A stretch of 64,000 nt of DNA from assembly GCF_011421595.1 (NCBI RefSeq), contig NZ_WTLH01000003.1:1-64000 (forward strand), in the 5' to 3' direction. Of this stretch, positions 7,869 through 16,933 are shown one piece after another. The notes beneath the pieces were generated by a model. That model was not told where the DNA came from. It made no database searches and saw nothing but the letters and a program-made list of their open reading frames with translations. Origin of the DNA: Streptomyces sp. YIM 98790 (lineage in GTDB: Bacteria > Actinomycetota > Actinomycetes > Streptomycetales > Streptomycetaceae). The first letter of the stretch is position 1, and every line of letters starts with the position of its first letter. The translations under genes were made by a program, and so were the position numbers.

Positions 7869-10013
7869 ATGAACGGCGGCGCATCGGGAAACAGGCGGCC
7901 CCCGGTCCGGGTCGGGCACGTGCGTCAGGCACTGCTCCGTGACTACCGGGGGCTGATTCACGAGGACGATCTGAAGGGTTATGACCAGCACGGACGGGAG
8001 CAGCGATTCCTGTCCCGGGCCCTGACCGCGGCGGCGATCCGGCTGGTGACGGGCTGCGACCACGCCGCCGCCGGTCAGGCAGTGATCGACGGCGAGCTGG
8101 ACCAGGGCATCGATGGTGTCGCCGTCAGCGACAACTCCCGGGACGTGTGGCTCGTCCAGGCCAAGTGGAGCGACCGGGGCACCGGCAAGCTGGACCTGGA
8201 CGCGGCCCGGGCACTGACCAACGGGTTCCGGCTGATCGAGCAGCACAGCTTCGACCGCTTCAACGACCGGCTGGACGATGTGATCGCCGCCCGGGTGAAC
8301 GCGGCGCTCAGCGACCCCCGGCTGCGGGTGATCATGGTAATCGCGGTCATGGGCCCCGGTGTCCTGTCGGACGAGGTGACCGCCCACCTGGAGGACGTGC
8401 GCAAGGACTTCAACGACCTCGGCCCGCTCCTGGAGTACCGGGTGCTCGGCGCCGAGGACTTCCACCGCCAACTGCGCGAGGACTACGCGCCCGACCCCAT
8501 CGACGTCAGTCTCCGGATGTCCTCCTGGATCAAGCGGGACACCCCCTTCGAGGCGTGGCAGGGCACGGTCGCCGCCGATGAGATCGGCCAGTGGTATGCC
8601 GAGCACGAGGGCCGCCTGTACGGAGAGAACGTCCGTTCCTCGCTCGGTCTCACCCGCATCAACCGGGGCATCAAGCAGACGCTGCTGAAGGAGCCGGAGA
8701 ACTTCTGGTACTTCAACAACGGCATCACCGTCCTGTGCGACGAGATCAAACCGGAGTGGCTGGGACGGCGTCACCCCAACGAGCCCGTCAGGCTCCACTT
8801 GAAGGGCGTCAGCGTGGTCAACGGTGCCCAGACGGTGACGGCCATCCATGACGCCTTGCGGGAGAACCCCGACACGGTGATGGACGCGGACGTCACCGTC
8901 CGGGTGTTCTCGCTGGGCGACCGACGCGCGGACTACGCACCCAGGATCACCGAGACCACCAATACCCAGAACGACGTCTCGGAGCGGGACTTCATCGCTC
9001 TGGATCCGACGCAGGCACTGATCCAGGAGGAGTTCCGGCTCTTCCTGGACAAGCGGTACGTCTTCAAGCGCGGCGAAGCCGATCCGTCACCCGACACCGG
9101 GTGCTCCGTGGTGCAGGCAGCCACCGCGCTGGCCTGCGCCTACCGCTCCCCCGAGCTGGCCGCCCGCGCCAAGACGGACACCGATCTGCTCTGGGAACGC
9201 GGCCCCAAGGGCGCGTATCCCCGCCTGTTCGGCGAGAACCCGGGCGCCCTGCGGATCTGGCGGTCCGTACAGGTGTACCGGCAGGTCGGCGCCGCGCTGG
9301 AAGCAGAACGCAAGGGGCTGCACGGCCGGGCGGCCGACATGGCCCGGCGCGGCGACCTGCTGGTGACCCACCTGGTGTTCCAGCTCCTGGACCTGGAGGA
9401 GATCGACGACCCCGCGGCCGGCTGGGAACCCGTTCTGGCCCGGATTCCCGCACTGACCGCCCAGGTGCTGTCCTGGGTGATCCATCACGCGGACGCCGCA
9501 TTCGAGAACTCTTTCCTGACCAAGACCTTCGGCAGCGAGGAACGCTGCAAATACCTGGCCGGACTGGTGCTGGCCGATGTGCGCCGCGGCGGCACCGTGC
9601 CGGTACTGCCCGAGGACTACCGGCCGCCGGCCCGCCGGCCACGCAGGCCGCGCCGCCCGAACGCCGTGCCGACCCTGGTGAGCGCGGGCCGGCTGCCGAA
9701 CGGCTACCCGCTGCGCTACCAGCCCAAGTCGGAGGGCGAACGGGCCGCCATGGCGGCCTGGATCGCCCAGGACCCGCGCCGGGCACGGGCGACCTGGATC
9801 AACGACCGGATCAAGTGCCTGCTGTGGGAGTACGACGAGGAGGTCTACTCCGCCAGCGGCCTGGTCACCCGCATGTGGGAGCTGGCCCGCTACGAGAACG
9901 CGCCCGCCGCGGTACAGGGCCCGTCCCGTTGGAGCGACGGCGAGAAGACCCTCTGGGAGCTCGCACTCGACGTCCTCGCGGACGAGGACGATCCCGAGGT
10001 CGACGACGCCTGA
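7869..10013 (+). CDS. AIPR-family abortive infection protein with Mrr-like nuclease domain
   Basis: 714 residues. The middle of the protein has the AIPR (abortive infection phage resistance) hallmark stretches FWYFNNGITVLCD (about 279-291) and GVSVVNGAQTVTAIHDAL (about 312-329). The N-terminal 130 residues look like a PD-(D/E)XK restriction fold: GELDQGIDGVAV followed by VWLVQAKW gives D82 and the Q97-A-K99 element. The C-terminal 200 residues are basic (RRPRRPRRPN near 583-592) and could bind DNA. AIPR proteins are reported in phage-resistance loci, and nuclease activity is the natural prediction. The start is ATG 7869 behind AAGGGGGCACGG. It stands alone, convergent with the SpoIIAB-like gene. 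Partner and trigger are unknown. Confidence 0.85.
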   Translation: MNGGASGNRRPPVRVGHVRQALLRDYRGLIHEDDLKGYDQHGREQRFLSRALTAAAIRLVTGCDHAAAGQAVIDGELDQGIDGVAVSDNSRDVWLVQAKWSDRGTGKLDLDAARALTNGFRLIEQHSFDRFNDRLDDVIAARVNAALSDPRLRVIMVIAVMGPGVLSDEVTAHLEDVRKDFNDLGPLLEYRVLGAEDFHRQLREDYAPDPIDVSLRMSSWIKRDTPFEAWQGTVAADEIGQWYAEHEGRLYGENVRSSLGLTRINRGIKQTLLKEPENFWYFNNGITVLCDEIKPEWLGRRHPNEPVRLHLKGVSVVNGAQTVTAIHDALRENPDTVMDADVTVRVFSLGDRRADYAPRITETTNTQNDVSERDFIALDPTQALIQEEFRLFLDKRYVFKRGEADPSPDTGCSVVQAATALACAYRSPELAARAKTDTDLLWERGPKGAYPRLFGENPGALRIWRSVQVYRQVGAALEAERKGLHGRAADMARRGDLLVTHLVFQLLDLEEIDDPAAGWEPVLARIPALTAQVLSWVIHHADAAFENSFLTKTFGSEERCKYLAGLVLADVRRGGTVPVLPEDYRPPARRPRRPRRPNAVPTLVSAGRLPNGYPLRYQPKSEGERAAMAAWIAQDPRRARATWINDRIKCLLWEYDEEVYSASGLVTRMWELARYENAPAAVQGPSRWSDGEKTLWELALDVLADEDDPEVDDA

Positions 10014-10048
10014 GCCGGTCACCGGCGGCAGCCTGGGCAACGGGTTTG

Positions 10049-10585
10049 TCACCGGCCTCGTTCCCCGTTCCCGGCAGGGGGCGTTCTCCCCGTGCCCGGC
10101 GCTTCGGCGACGGCCCTCCCGTCCGGCTCCGGTTCCCGCCGGGAGACCTCCGCCCACACCGTCTTGCCCGGCACCGGGCCGGCCCAGCGCAGCACGCCCC
10201 AGCAGTCGGCCAGCGCCGTGACCAGCTTCAGCCCTCGGCCCGACTCGCAGTCCGACCCGGCTGCGCAAGGCGGGAGGAGCGGCAGCCGGTCACCGCGCCG
10301 GTCGCTGACCTCGATGCGAACCCGGGGAGCCGATGTGACGAGTATCCCGACTCGGAAGTCCCGCCCCGGCACGAAGCCATGAGTGACGGCATTGGCGGCC
10401 AGTTCCGCGACAATCGTGACAGCGGCCTGCGAGGTCTCACTGTCGTATGGAATGCCCCACTCGTGGAGCTGCTGCTCCACGAGGATGCGCGCCAGACGCG
10501 CACCCCGAGGTGTGGGGCTGAAGTGCTGAAGGAAGAGCCGCAGATCGAAGGCATGGTGGGCGGAGGGGGGCGGAGGGACGTGCAT
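10049..10585 (-). CDS. SpoIIAB/RsbW-like ATP-binding regulator
   Basis: A single HATPase_c domain protein of about 178 residues. It has the N box (VAELAANAVTHGF), the G1 box (VSDRRGDRLP) and the G2 box (GRGLKLVTALADCWGV), as in anti-sigma-factor kinases of the SpoIIAB/RsbW group. Streptomycetes carry dozens of such orphan proteins, often near XRE/DUF397 genes. No sigma or anti-anti-sigma partner lies adjacent. ATG 10585 gives a sensible N-terminus (MHVPPPPSAHH); GTG 10627 is an upstream alternative. Confidence 0.8.
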   Translation of the reverse strand: MHVPPPPSAHHAFDLRLFLQHFSPTPRGARLARILVEQQLHEWGIPYDSETSQAAVTIVAELAANAVTHGFVPGRDFRVGILVTSAPRVRIEVSDRRGDRLPLLPPCAAGSDCESGRGLKLVTALADCWGVLRWAGPVPGKTVWAEVSRREPEPDGRAVAEAPGTGRTPPAGNGERGR

Positions 10586-10710
10586 GAGACCTGAGGTTCC
10601 CGCGGCCGTGCGGCCCTCACCAGCCACCCGGACCGTACGCTCTGTTCAGGTACGCATACCCTGAGTGCCCAGTACGGGCCTCGTCGGACCCCGGCTCTCC
10701 TTACCGTACG

Positions 10711-10739
10711 TTGAGATACGCGAAGCGCTTGGTTACGTT
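10711..10739 (+). promoter_or_regulatory. Predicted promoter of the RHS toxin gene
   Basis: TTGAGA (10711-10716) and TACGTT (10734-10739) are separated by 17 bases, matching a vegetative-type -35/-10 pair. The predicted RNA start lies about 35 bases before the toxin gene, whose SD is GGGGGGAG (10771-10778). Confidence 0.45.
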
Positions 10740-10784
10740 GGGGCGACGCCACATGGCAAGGCACCGCTATGGGGGGAGAGCGTG

Positions 10785-13700
10785 ATGGGTCGTGCGTCGG
10801 ACTGGTCACCTGTGGATATGGACGGGGACCCGACTCCCGGAGATCCGTCCCGTATCGAGCAACTGGGCAACAAGTTCACCACCTTCGCCGATGACGTCTA
10901 CGACGCGCTTCAGAAGGTCCGCACCCTGGGCGAGGACGGCACCCTGGCCGCCTTCGTCGGAGAGTCGGCCGACGCTTACCGGGAGAAGTTCGACAAGGTC
11001 CCGCCGAATCTGGAGAAGCTGCACACGTCCTACGACCTGGCCGGGCAGGCGCTGCTGACCTACGCCCCCAAGCTGGAGGAGGCGCAGCGGGATGCGGACC
11101 GGGCGCTGACGGATGCGGAGGACGCGCGGGCCGAGCTGTCCACCGCCCAGTCGTGGCTGGAACGGGCGACCTCGACGCTGGAGGACGCCGAGGAGGAGGC
11201 GGAGCCGCCGGACGAGGGTGAGGTCTCCGCCGAGGTCCGCCGCGCCCTGTCCGACGCCCAGCTCGACGCCGGCAACGCCCAGACGGCCGTGGACGACGCC
11301 CGCGAGAAGCTCAACGCCGCGATCGCCCTGGCCCAGCAGGCGCGTGAGGCCCGTGAAGAGGCCGCGGAACGCTGCAAGCGTGACCTCGAAGAAGCCTCCG
11401 ACGCGGGGATGCAGAACAAGAAGTGGTGGCAGAAGGCCGTCGACTGGGTGGTGGACAACTGGGACACCATCGTCCAGGTGGCCAAGATCATCGCCGCCGT
11501 CGCCAGCATTGTCGCCCTGGTGCTCGGCGGGCCGGTGGTATGGGCTGTTCTCCTGGCCGCGTCTCTGGTCATCCTGGCCGATACATTGATCAAATACGCC
11601 AACGGCGAGGCCACGCTGTGGGATGTCGGCTTCGCCGTGCTGGACTGCATCCCCGGCGGAAGGATCATCGGCCGGGGAGCCTCAGCCGCCCGGACCGCCG
11701 CCCGCAACACAGCGCAGAGCGTGCGCCGCGAAGGGACCGACCTGGCCCAGAACAGCCGGCCGATGGCCAACCGATTCACCTCCACGGACCCGGTCGACTT
11801 CGCCACCGGAGAAGTGGTGCTGCCCGCCATGGATGTCGAACTCCCCGGTGTGCTTCCTCTCACGCTGGAACGGCACCACTTGTCCACCTACCGCCACGGC
11901 CGGTGGTTCGGCTCCTCCTGGGCCTCCACCCTCGACCAGCGGCTGGTCCTCGAGGAGTACGGCGTACGGTTCCTCTCCGCCGACGGCATGGATCTCCATT
12001 ACCCGGTGCCGCTGCCGGACCCGGAGACCCCGGTGATGCCGGTCATGGGCCCGCGCTGGGGCCTGGCCTGGGACGGCCGTGCGGGCTCGCCGCTCACCAT
12101 CCGGCAGGGCGCCGCAGGCCGCACCCTGCACTTCGCTCCGGTGCCGGGCCGACCGGGCAACGAACTTCCCCTGGTCGCCGTCACCGACCGCAATGGCAAC
12201 CGCATCGACTTCCGCTACACCGCGGCCGGGGACCCCGCCGAAGTCGCCCACTCCGGCGGCTACCGCATCGGCGTCGCCGTCTACGACGGCCGTGTCACCG
12301 CGCTGCGCCTGCTGTCCGACCCGGCCGAGCCCCTGCTCCTGGCGTACGACTACGACCACCTCGGCAACCTGGCCAAGGTCTACGACTCGACCGGCGTGCC
12401 TGTCCAGTTCGCGTACGACAACGAACACCGCCTGGTCCGGTGGGAGGACCGCGGCGGGTTCTGGTACCGCTACGAGTACGACGGAGCCGGCCGCTGCATC
12501 TTCGGCACCGGAACGGACCGGGCCCTGGAGTGCCGCTACACCTACGATCCGGACAACCACCGCACCACGGCGATCAACTCCCTCGGACACGCCACTGTTT
12601 ACCAGTTCAACGCCGGCTTCCAGCTCGTCGCCGAAACGGACCCGCTGGGCAACACGACCCGCCGGGAGTGGGACCCCTACGACCGTCCTCTGGCCGTCAC
12701 CGATCCTCTCGGCCGCACCACACACTACGAGTACGACGACGGCGGCCAGATCGCCGTCGTCACCCGGCCGGACGGCGCACAGACCCGCATCGAGTACAAC
12801 GAACTCGGCCTGCCCACCGAAATCGTCGAGCCCGGCGGGGCCGCCTGGCGGCAGGCGTACGACCGACGGGGCAATCTCGTCGCCGTCGTCGACCCTGCCG
12901 GACACCGCACCCGCTATACCTACGACAGCCACGGCGCCCCCGCCTCCGTCACCGACGTCACCGGCAACACCACCACCTTCCGCCACGACGCGGCAGGGCT
13001 GCCGTCCGCCATCACGGACCCGCTCGGGGAGACGACCCGCTACCGGCGGGACGCCTTCGGGCGCCCGGTGGAGATCACCGACCCCCTCGGCAACATCACA
13101 AGGCTCACCTGGTCGCCGGAAGGAAAGATCCTGCGCCGGGTGGACGCTCTCGGCTCCGCCGAAACCTGGGAATGGGACGCCAAGGGAACCTGCCGGGCAC
13201 ACACCGACGAGAACGGCGGAGTCACCCGCTTCACTTACGGTCCGTTCGGCATACTCACCGGCCGGACCGGCGCCGACGGGGCCCAGTACATCTTCGGCTA
13301 CGACACGGAACTCAATCTCCTCCGCGTCACCGGCCCGGAGGGCCGCTCCTGGGAGTACACCTACGACGCCGCGGACCGCCTGACCGCCGAGAGCGATCCT
13401 GACGGCCGCACCACCGCCTACCTCCTGGACAGCGCCGGCCGGCCGGTCACCGTCACCAACGCCGCCGGGCAGACCGTCACCCACACCTACGACGCCGCGG
13501 ACCGCCTGATCCGGAAGGAGACATCGGACGGCACCGCGGCAACCTACGACTACGACACGGCGGGGCGCATCGTCCACGCCACGGCACCGGGGGTGACGCT
13601 GACGCGGCGCTACGACGCCATGGGCAATCCGGTGTCCGAGACCATCAACGGCCGTACCCTCACCCTCGCCTACGACCCCCACGGCCGCCCGCTCTCCCGG

Positions 13701-15251
13701 ACGACCCCCACCGGCCACACCAGCACATGGACCTACGACGCCGCGGGCCAGCCGCTCAGCCTGGCCGCCGGCCGGACCGCCCTCACGTTCGCCTACGACC
13801 CCATGGGCCGCGAAACCACCAGAACCATGGGCGGTTCCCTCGCCCTCACCCAGCAGTGGGACCCCGTGGGCAGGCTGACTGGGCAGACGCTGACCGCTGC
13901 GGACGGCCCCGGCCGCAGCGACGGCCGCAACCGGCGGCTCCTGCACCACCGCTCCTACCGCTACCGTACCGACCACTACCTCACCGCCCTCACCGACGGC
14001 ACGGACACCACCCGCTTCACGCTGGACGGCAGCGGCCGGATCACCGAGGTCACCGGCCCGGACCGCACCGAGAAGTACCTCTACGACACCGCCGGCAATC
14101 AACTCCTGGCCCACTGCTCCGGGTCGGTGGGCCAGATGTCCGCCGAGGCGACGGGCGAGCGGGCCTATGCGGGCGGCCTCGTCACGCGGGCCGGCAGCAT
14201 CCGCTACCGGCATGACGAGGCAGGCCGTACCGTGCTGCGCCAGCAGGTCCGGATCTCCCGCAAACCCGACACCTGGCGGTACACCTGGGACGCGGAGAAC
14301 CGCCTCACGGCCGTCACCACGCCGGACGGCAGCCAGTGGCGGTACCTCTACGACCCCTTCGGACGCCGCATCGCAAAGCAGCGTCTCGGGACCGACGGTG
14401 CCACCGTTGTCGAACAGACCGATTTCACCTGGCACGACACCACCCTGGTGGAACAGACCACCACGGGCCCCGAGGCCGCCGGGCCGGTGACGCTGGCCTG
14501 GGACCACGCCGGGCTGCACCCGCTGGCCCAGAGCGAGTACGGCCCGGCGGAGCCGGATTCCCCGTCCGGCACCGATGCCCGCTTCTACGCCATCGTCACC
14601 GACCTGGTCGGCACCCCCACCCAACTGCTCGACGAGCACGGGGAAACGGTATGGCGCGCCCGTTCGACGGTGTGGGGCATCACCGAGGCCGCGTCCCGAT
14701 CAGGCGGCGCCGCCACTCCCCTGCGATTTCCCGGCCAGTACGCCGACGAGGAGACCGGCTGGCACTACAACTACAACCGCCACTACGACCCCCGCACCGG
14801 CCGCTATACAAGCCCGGACCCGCTGGGCCTCCTTGCCGGCCCCCAGCCCTACGCCTATCCCCACAACCCCCACACGTGGTGCGACCCACTGGGCCTCACA
14901 GGCAACGACCTGCGCCCCGGTTACACGTCCTCCCCCGCCCTCGTGGGAGACCCCTACCACCCCGATACGGTGGCGGAGCGCAGCGCACGGAACCAGGACT
15001 TCTACGGCCCGCTCGACAGCACGCCACAGCAGAGCACCGCGGACCGCGCGCGGGAGCTCGGCTATCCTCGGAGAATTCCGCCACAGCGGGCACCCTTCGA
15101 CTCCCACGGCCAGCCGGTCTTCACCAACGGGAAGAGATACATCACCCCGGACATCGACGGACACAACGTGTCGAATGGCTGGAAAGTCTTCGACCGCAAG
15201 GGCCGACGCATCGGGACTTACGACGCGAATCTCAACTATGTCAAAAAGTGA
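10785..15251 (+). CDS. RHS-repeat polymorphic toxin with Ntox21-like C-terminal toxin
   Basis: 1488 residues. Residues 1-205 are helical and charged, with a WXG/LXG-like start (IEQLGNKFTTFADDVYDAL) that suggests export by a type VII-like route. Residues about 226-270 are strongly hydrophobic (IVQVAKIIAAVASIVALV). A DUF6531-like stretch (TDPVDFATGEVVLPAMDVEL) opens the RHS shell, which has more than twenty YDxxGR-type repeats. The shell closes at the conserved RYTSPDPLGLLAG and DPLGL. The variable tip (about 1372-1488) contains SHGQPVFTNGKRYITPD, DGHNVSNGWKVFD and GTYDANLNY, which I recognise as Ntox21-like, the type found on some CdiA tips and predicted to be an RNase. ATG 10785 follows GGGGGGAG; GTG 10782 is equivalent. 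Confidence 0.8.
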   Translation: MGRASDWSPVDMDGDPTPGDPSRIEQLGNKFTTFADDVYDALQKVRTLGEDGTLAAFVGESADAYREKFDKVPPNLEKLHTSYDLAGQALLTYAPKLEEAQRDADRALTDAEDARAELSTAQSWLERATSTLEDAEEEAEPPDEGEVSAEVRRALSDAQLDAGNAQTAVDDAREKLNAAIALAQQAREAREEAAERCKRDLEEASDAGMQNKKWWQKAVDWVVDNWDTIVQVAKIIAAVASIVALVLGGPVVWAVLLAASLVILADTLIKYANGEATLWDVGFAVLDCIPGGRIIGRGASAARTAARNTAQSVRREGTDLAQNSRPMANRFTSTDPVDFATGEVVLPAMDVELPGVLPLTLERHHLSTYRHGRWFGSSWASTLDQRLVLEEYGVRFLSADGMDLHYPVPLPDPETPVMPVMGPRWGLAWDGRAGSPLTIRQGAAGRTLHFAPVPGRPGNELPLVAVTDRNGNRIDFRYTAAGDPAEVAHSGGYRIGVAVYDGRVTALRLLSDPAEPLLLAYDYDHLGNLAKVYDSTGVPVQFAYDNEHRLVRWEDRGGFWYRYEYDGAGRCIFGTGTDRALECRYTYDPDNHRTTAINSLGHATVYQFNAGFQLVAETDPLGNTTRREWDPYDRPLAVTDPLGRTTHYEYDDGGQIAVVTRPDGAQTRIEYNELGLPTEIVEPGGAAWRQAYDRRGNLVAVVDPAGHRTRYTYDSHGAPASVTDVTGNTTTFRHDAAGLPSAITDPLGETTRYRRDAFGRPVEITDPLGNITRLTWSPEGKILRRVDALGSAETWEWDAKGTCRAHTDENGGVTRFTYGPFGILTGRTGADGAQYIFGYDTELNLLRVTGPEGRSWEYTYDAADRLTAESDPDGRTTAYLLDSAGRPVTVTNAAGQTVTHTYDAADRLIRKETSDGTAATYDYDTAGRIVHATAPGVTLTRRYDAMGNPVSETINGRTLTLAYDPHGRPLSRTTPTGHTSTWTYDAAGQPLSLAAGRTALTFAYDPMGRETTRTMGGSLALTQQWDPVGRLTGQTLTAADGPGRSDGRNRRLLHHRSYRYRTDHYLTALTDGTDTTRFTLDGSGRITEVTGPDRTEKYLYDTAGNQLLAHCSGSVGQMSAEATGERAYAGGLVTRAGSIRYRHDEAGRTVLRQQVRISRKPDTWRYTWDAENRLTAVTTPDGSQWRYLYDPFGRRIAKQRLGTDGATVVEQTDFTWHDTTLVEQTTTGPEAAGPVTLAWDHAGLHPLAQSEYGPAEPDSPSGTDARFYAIVTDLVGTPTQLLDEHGETVWRARSTVWGITEAASRSGGAATPLRFPGQYADEETGWHYNYNRHYDPRTGRYTSPDPLGLLAGPQPYAYPHNPHTWCDPLGLTGNDLRPGYTSSPALVGDPYHPDTVAERSARNQDFYGPLDSTPQQSTADRARELGYPRRIPPQRAPFDSHGQPVFTNGKRYITPDIDGHNVSNGWKVFDRKGRRIGTYDANLNYVKK

Positions 15252-15708
15252 AGTGTTTTCCATCGAACTGGACGCCGACACTCTTTTCCGGGACCCCGAC
15301 TCCGAGGGACCCGAAGCCGTCGGGACGATCCGGATCGGTGAGTTCACCGAAGCGTTCCGCGCCAGCCTTGCCTACTGGTCGGCCGACGACTACCGCAGGA
15401 GCTGGCGGCTCGCCTACCACCGGCTGGAAAGCGCGGACGACGCGATCTCCTGTCTGATCACCTCCATCACCGATCCGGCGACCAGCAACTTCGTCTTCTG
15501 CTGGCCGCTGTACCGCGAGGGGGAACAGGTCTTCGTCCAGAACTCCGTCATCTTCCTCGACGAACTCACCGAAGCCTTCGACCCGGAGGCCCCCTGGGCC
15601 TCGGTCGGCCCCCGGGAGACCATCACGGAGGACGGCGACGAGATCTCCGAGTGGCACACCAGCATGGACGCACTGCGGGCCTTTTTCCGGCGTCCTGCTG
15701 TTCGCTGA
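15238..15708 (+). CDS. CdiI-like immunity protein for the RHS toxin
   Basis: A 156-residue acidic protein whose ATG (15238) lies inside the last codons of the toxin gene, overlapping it by 14 bases. This ensures co-expression, as expected for an immunity gene. The text (FSIELDADTLFRDP, IGEFTEAFRASLAYWSADDY, CLITSITDP, FCWPLYREGEQVFVQN, ITEDGDEISEWHTSM) resembles the CdiI N-terminal-domain immunity family that accompanies Ntox21/CdiA tips. It should bind the toxin tip in the cytoplasm and neutralise it. An 11-bp hairpin follows. The family assignment is from memory of the pattern; pairing by position is strong. Confidence 0.7.
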   Translation: MSKSEVFSIELDADTLFRDPDSEGPEAVGTIRIGEFTEAFRASLAYWSADDYRRSWRLAYHRLESADDAISCLITSITDPATSNFVFCWPLYREGEQVFVQNSVIFLDELTEAFDPEAPWASVGPRETITEDGDEISEWHTSMDALRAFFRRPAVR

Positions 15709-15770
15709 GGGATGGCACACCGCGCCGCCCCGGCGTCGATCGCGCTCGCCGGCCCGTCACCACCCACACC

Positions 15771-15797
15771 GCCCGTACGCCGGGTCGGCGTACGGGC
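15771..15797 (+). terminator. Hairpin after the toxin-immunity pair
   Basis: A perfect 11-bp inverted repeat, GCCCGTACGCC and GGCGTACGGGC, with a five-base loop (15782-15786). It lies 63 bases after the immunity stop. There is no U tract, which is usual for streptomycete terminators. Confidence 0.55.
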
Positions 15798-15885
15798 GCA
15801 GGCGGTGGACAGTATGGGCGACACTCCGCGATCATGTCAGCGCTCAGTGTTATCTCCCCGAACTGCACCGGAGGTGGTCCGGACC

Positions 15886-16707
15886 ATGGCGGGCAGCGGT
15901 GAACCGGAGACCTCGGACAGCCTCAAGGCGTTCGGAGCCCTCCTCAAGGTCTTCCGCGAACGTGCGGGGCTGACACAGGAACAACTCGCCCCGCTGGTCG
16001 GGTACTCCGTGCAGACCGTCGCCTCCATCGAACAGGGCCGTCGCTTCCCGCAGCGCGACTTCGTCGAGCGGGCGGAGGAGGTCCTGGACGCCTTCGGCGC
16101 CCTGCGCGCCGCCGCCCGCCACATCTCGCGCCGCCCCGGCATCGCCACCTGGTTCCGCGAATGGGCCAACCTGGAGGAAGAGGCCCTCAACCTGTGGACG
16201 TACGAATGCCGGGTGGTACCGGGACTGTTGCAGTCCGAGCCTTACGCGCGCGCGGTCTTTCGAAGCCGTGTTCCCGCACTCAGTGATGAGGAGATCGACA
16301 ACCGCGTGACAGCCCGGGTCGACCGCCAACGGCTCCTGCGCGAGCGGGCGAGCACGGGCTACAGCTTCATCCTCGAAGAAGGGCTGTTCCTTCGCCGGAC
16401 AGGCGGAGTGGAGGTGACCGGCGGGCTCCTCGACCACGTACTTGCGTGTGCGCAACTGCGCAACGTGCAGGTTCAGATCATGCCTCAGCAGCAGGAGGAT
16501 CACTCCGGGCTCGGCGGTCCGATGCAGCTCCTGGAAACGCCGGACAACCGGTGGCTGGCTTACACGGAGGGACAGTTCTTCGGGCACTTGAACACCGACG
16601 CAAAACAGATCAGCGCAATGATTCAGGGCTATGCCAAGATGCGCTCACAGGCTCTCAGCCTCAGGGACTCCATGAGCCTGCTGAAGCGACTGCGAGGAGA
16701 GCTATGA
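15886..16707 (+). CDS. XRE-family regulator with DUF5753 domain
   Basis: 273 residues. The N-terminal helix-turn-helix (FRERAGLTQEQLAPLVGYS and VQTVASIEQGRRFP, about 21-50) is followed by the C-terminal DUF5753 domain (from about 85, with ECRVVPGLLQSEPYARAVF and GPMQLLETPD). Such proteins are paired with small DUF397 proteins in streptomycetes; some pairs have been reported to act in development or as toxin-antitoxin-like modules. The stop overlaps the DUF397 start (ATGA), so the two are translationally coupled. ATG 15886 is chosen over upstream in-frame codons because homology begins there and GGAGG precedes it. Confidence 0.85.
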   Translation: MAGSGEPETSDSLKAFGALLKVFRERAGLTQEQLAPLVGYSVQTVASIEQGRRFPQRDFVERAEEVLDAFGALRAAARHISRRPGIATWFREWANLEEEALNLWTYECRVVPGLLQSEPYARAVFRSRVPALSDEEIDNRVTARVDRQRLLRERASTGYSFILEEGLFLRRTGGVEVTGGLLDHVLACAQLRNVQVQIMPQQQEDHSGLGGPMQLLETPDNRWLAYTEGQFFGHLNTDAKQISAMIQGYAKMRSQALSLRDSMSLLKRLRGEL

Positions 16708-16889
16708 GCACCGGTGAGCTGGTCTGGTTCAAGAGCAGCTACAGCGGCCCCGAGGGAGACAGTTGCGTCGAGGTTGCGACCTCCCGCCCCGGCATGGTCC
16801 ACGTCCGGGATTCGAAGGACGAGCACAGCCCGCACCTGACCCTCTCGCCCGCCGCCTGGCAGACATTCCTCACCTGCACGGTGCGTTGA
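16704..16889 (+). CDS. DUF397 small protein
   Basis: 61 residues with the full family pattern: LVWFKSSYSGPEGDSCVEVA, a middle VHVRDSKD and a closing LSPAAWQTFL. It overlaps the XRE gene by four bases and shares its transcript. DUF397 proteins partner the adjacent XRE/DUF5753 regulator; the biochemical role is not settled. Confidence 0.9.
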   Translation: MSTGELVWFKSSYSGPEGDSCVEVATSRPGMVHVRDSKDEHSPHLTLSPAAWQTFLTCTVR

Positions 16890-16895
16890 ACAGCC

Positions 16896-16928
16896 CGGTC
16901 CTCGCCCCTCATCGCGGTGCGAGGACCG
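16896..16928. terminator. Bidirectional hairpin between DUF397 and hsdR
   Basis: A perfect 10-bp inverted repeat (CGGTCCTCGC and GCGAGGACCG) with a 13-base loop sits between two converging genes, six bases from each stop. It can terminate both transcripts. Confidence 0.65.
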
Positions 16929-16933
16929 AACCG

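Noticed and set aside
11682-14639. 985-codon minus-strand frame opposite the RHS gene
   Set aside because: Gly/Val/Ala repeats mirror the YDxxGR repeats of the real gene; no independent domain.
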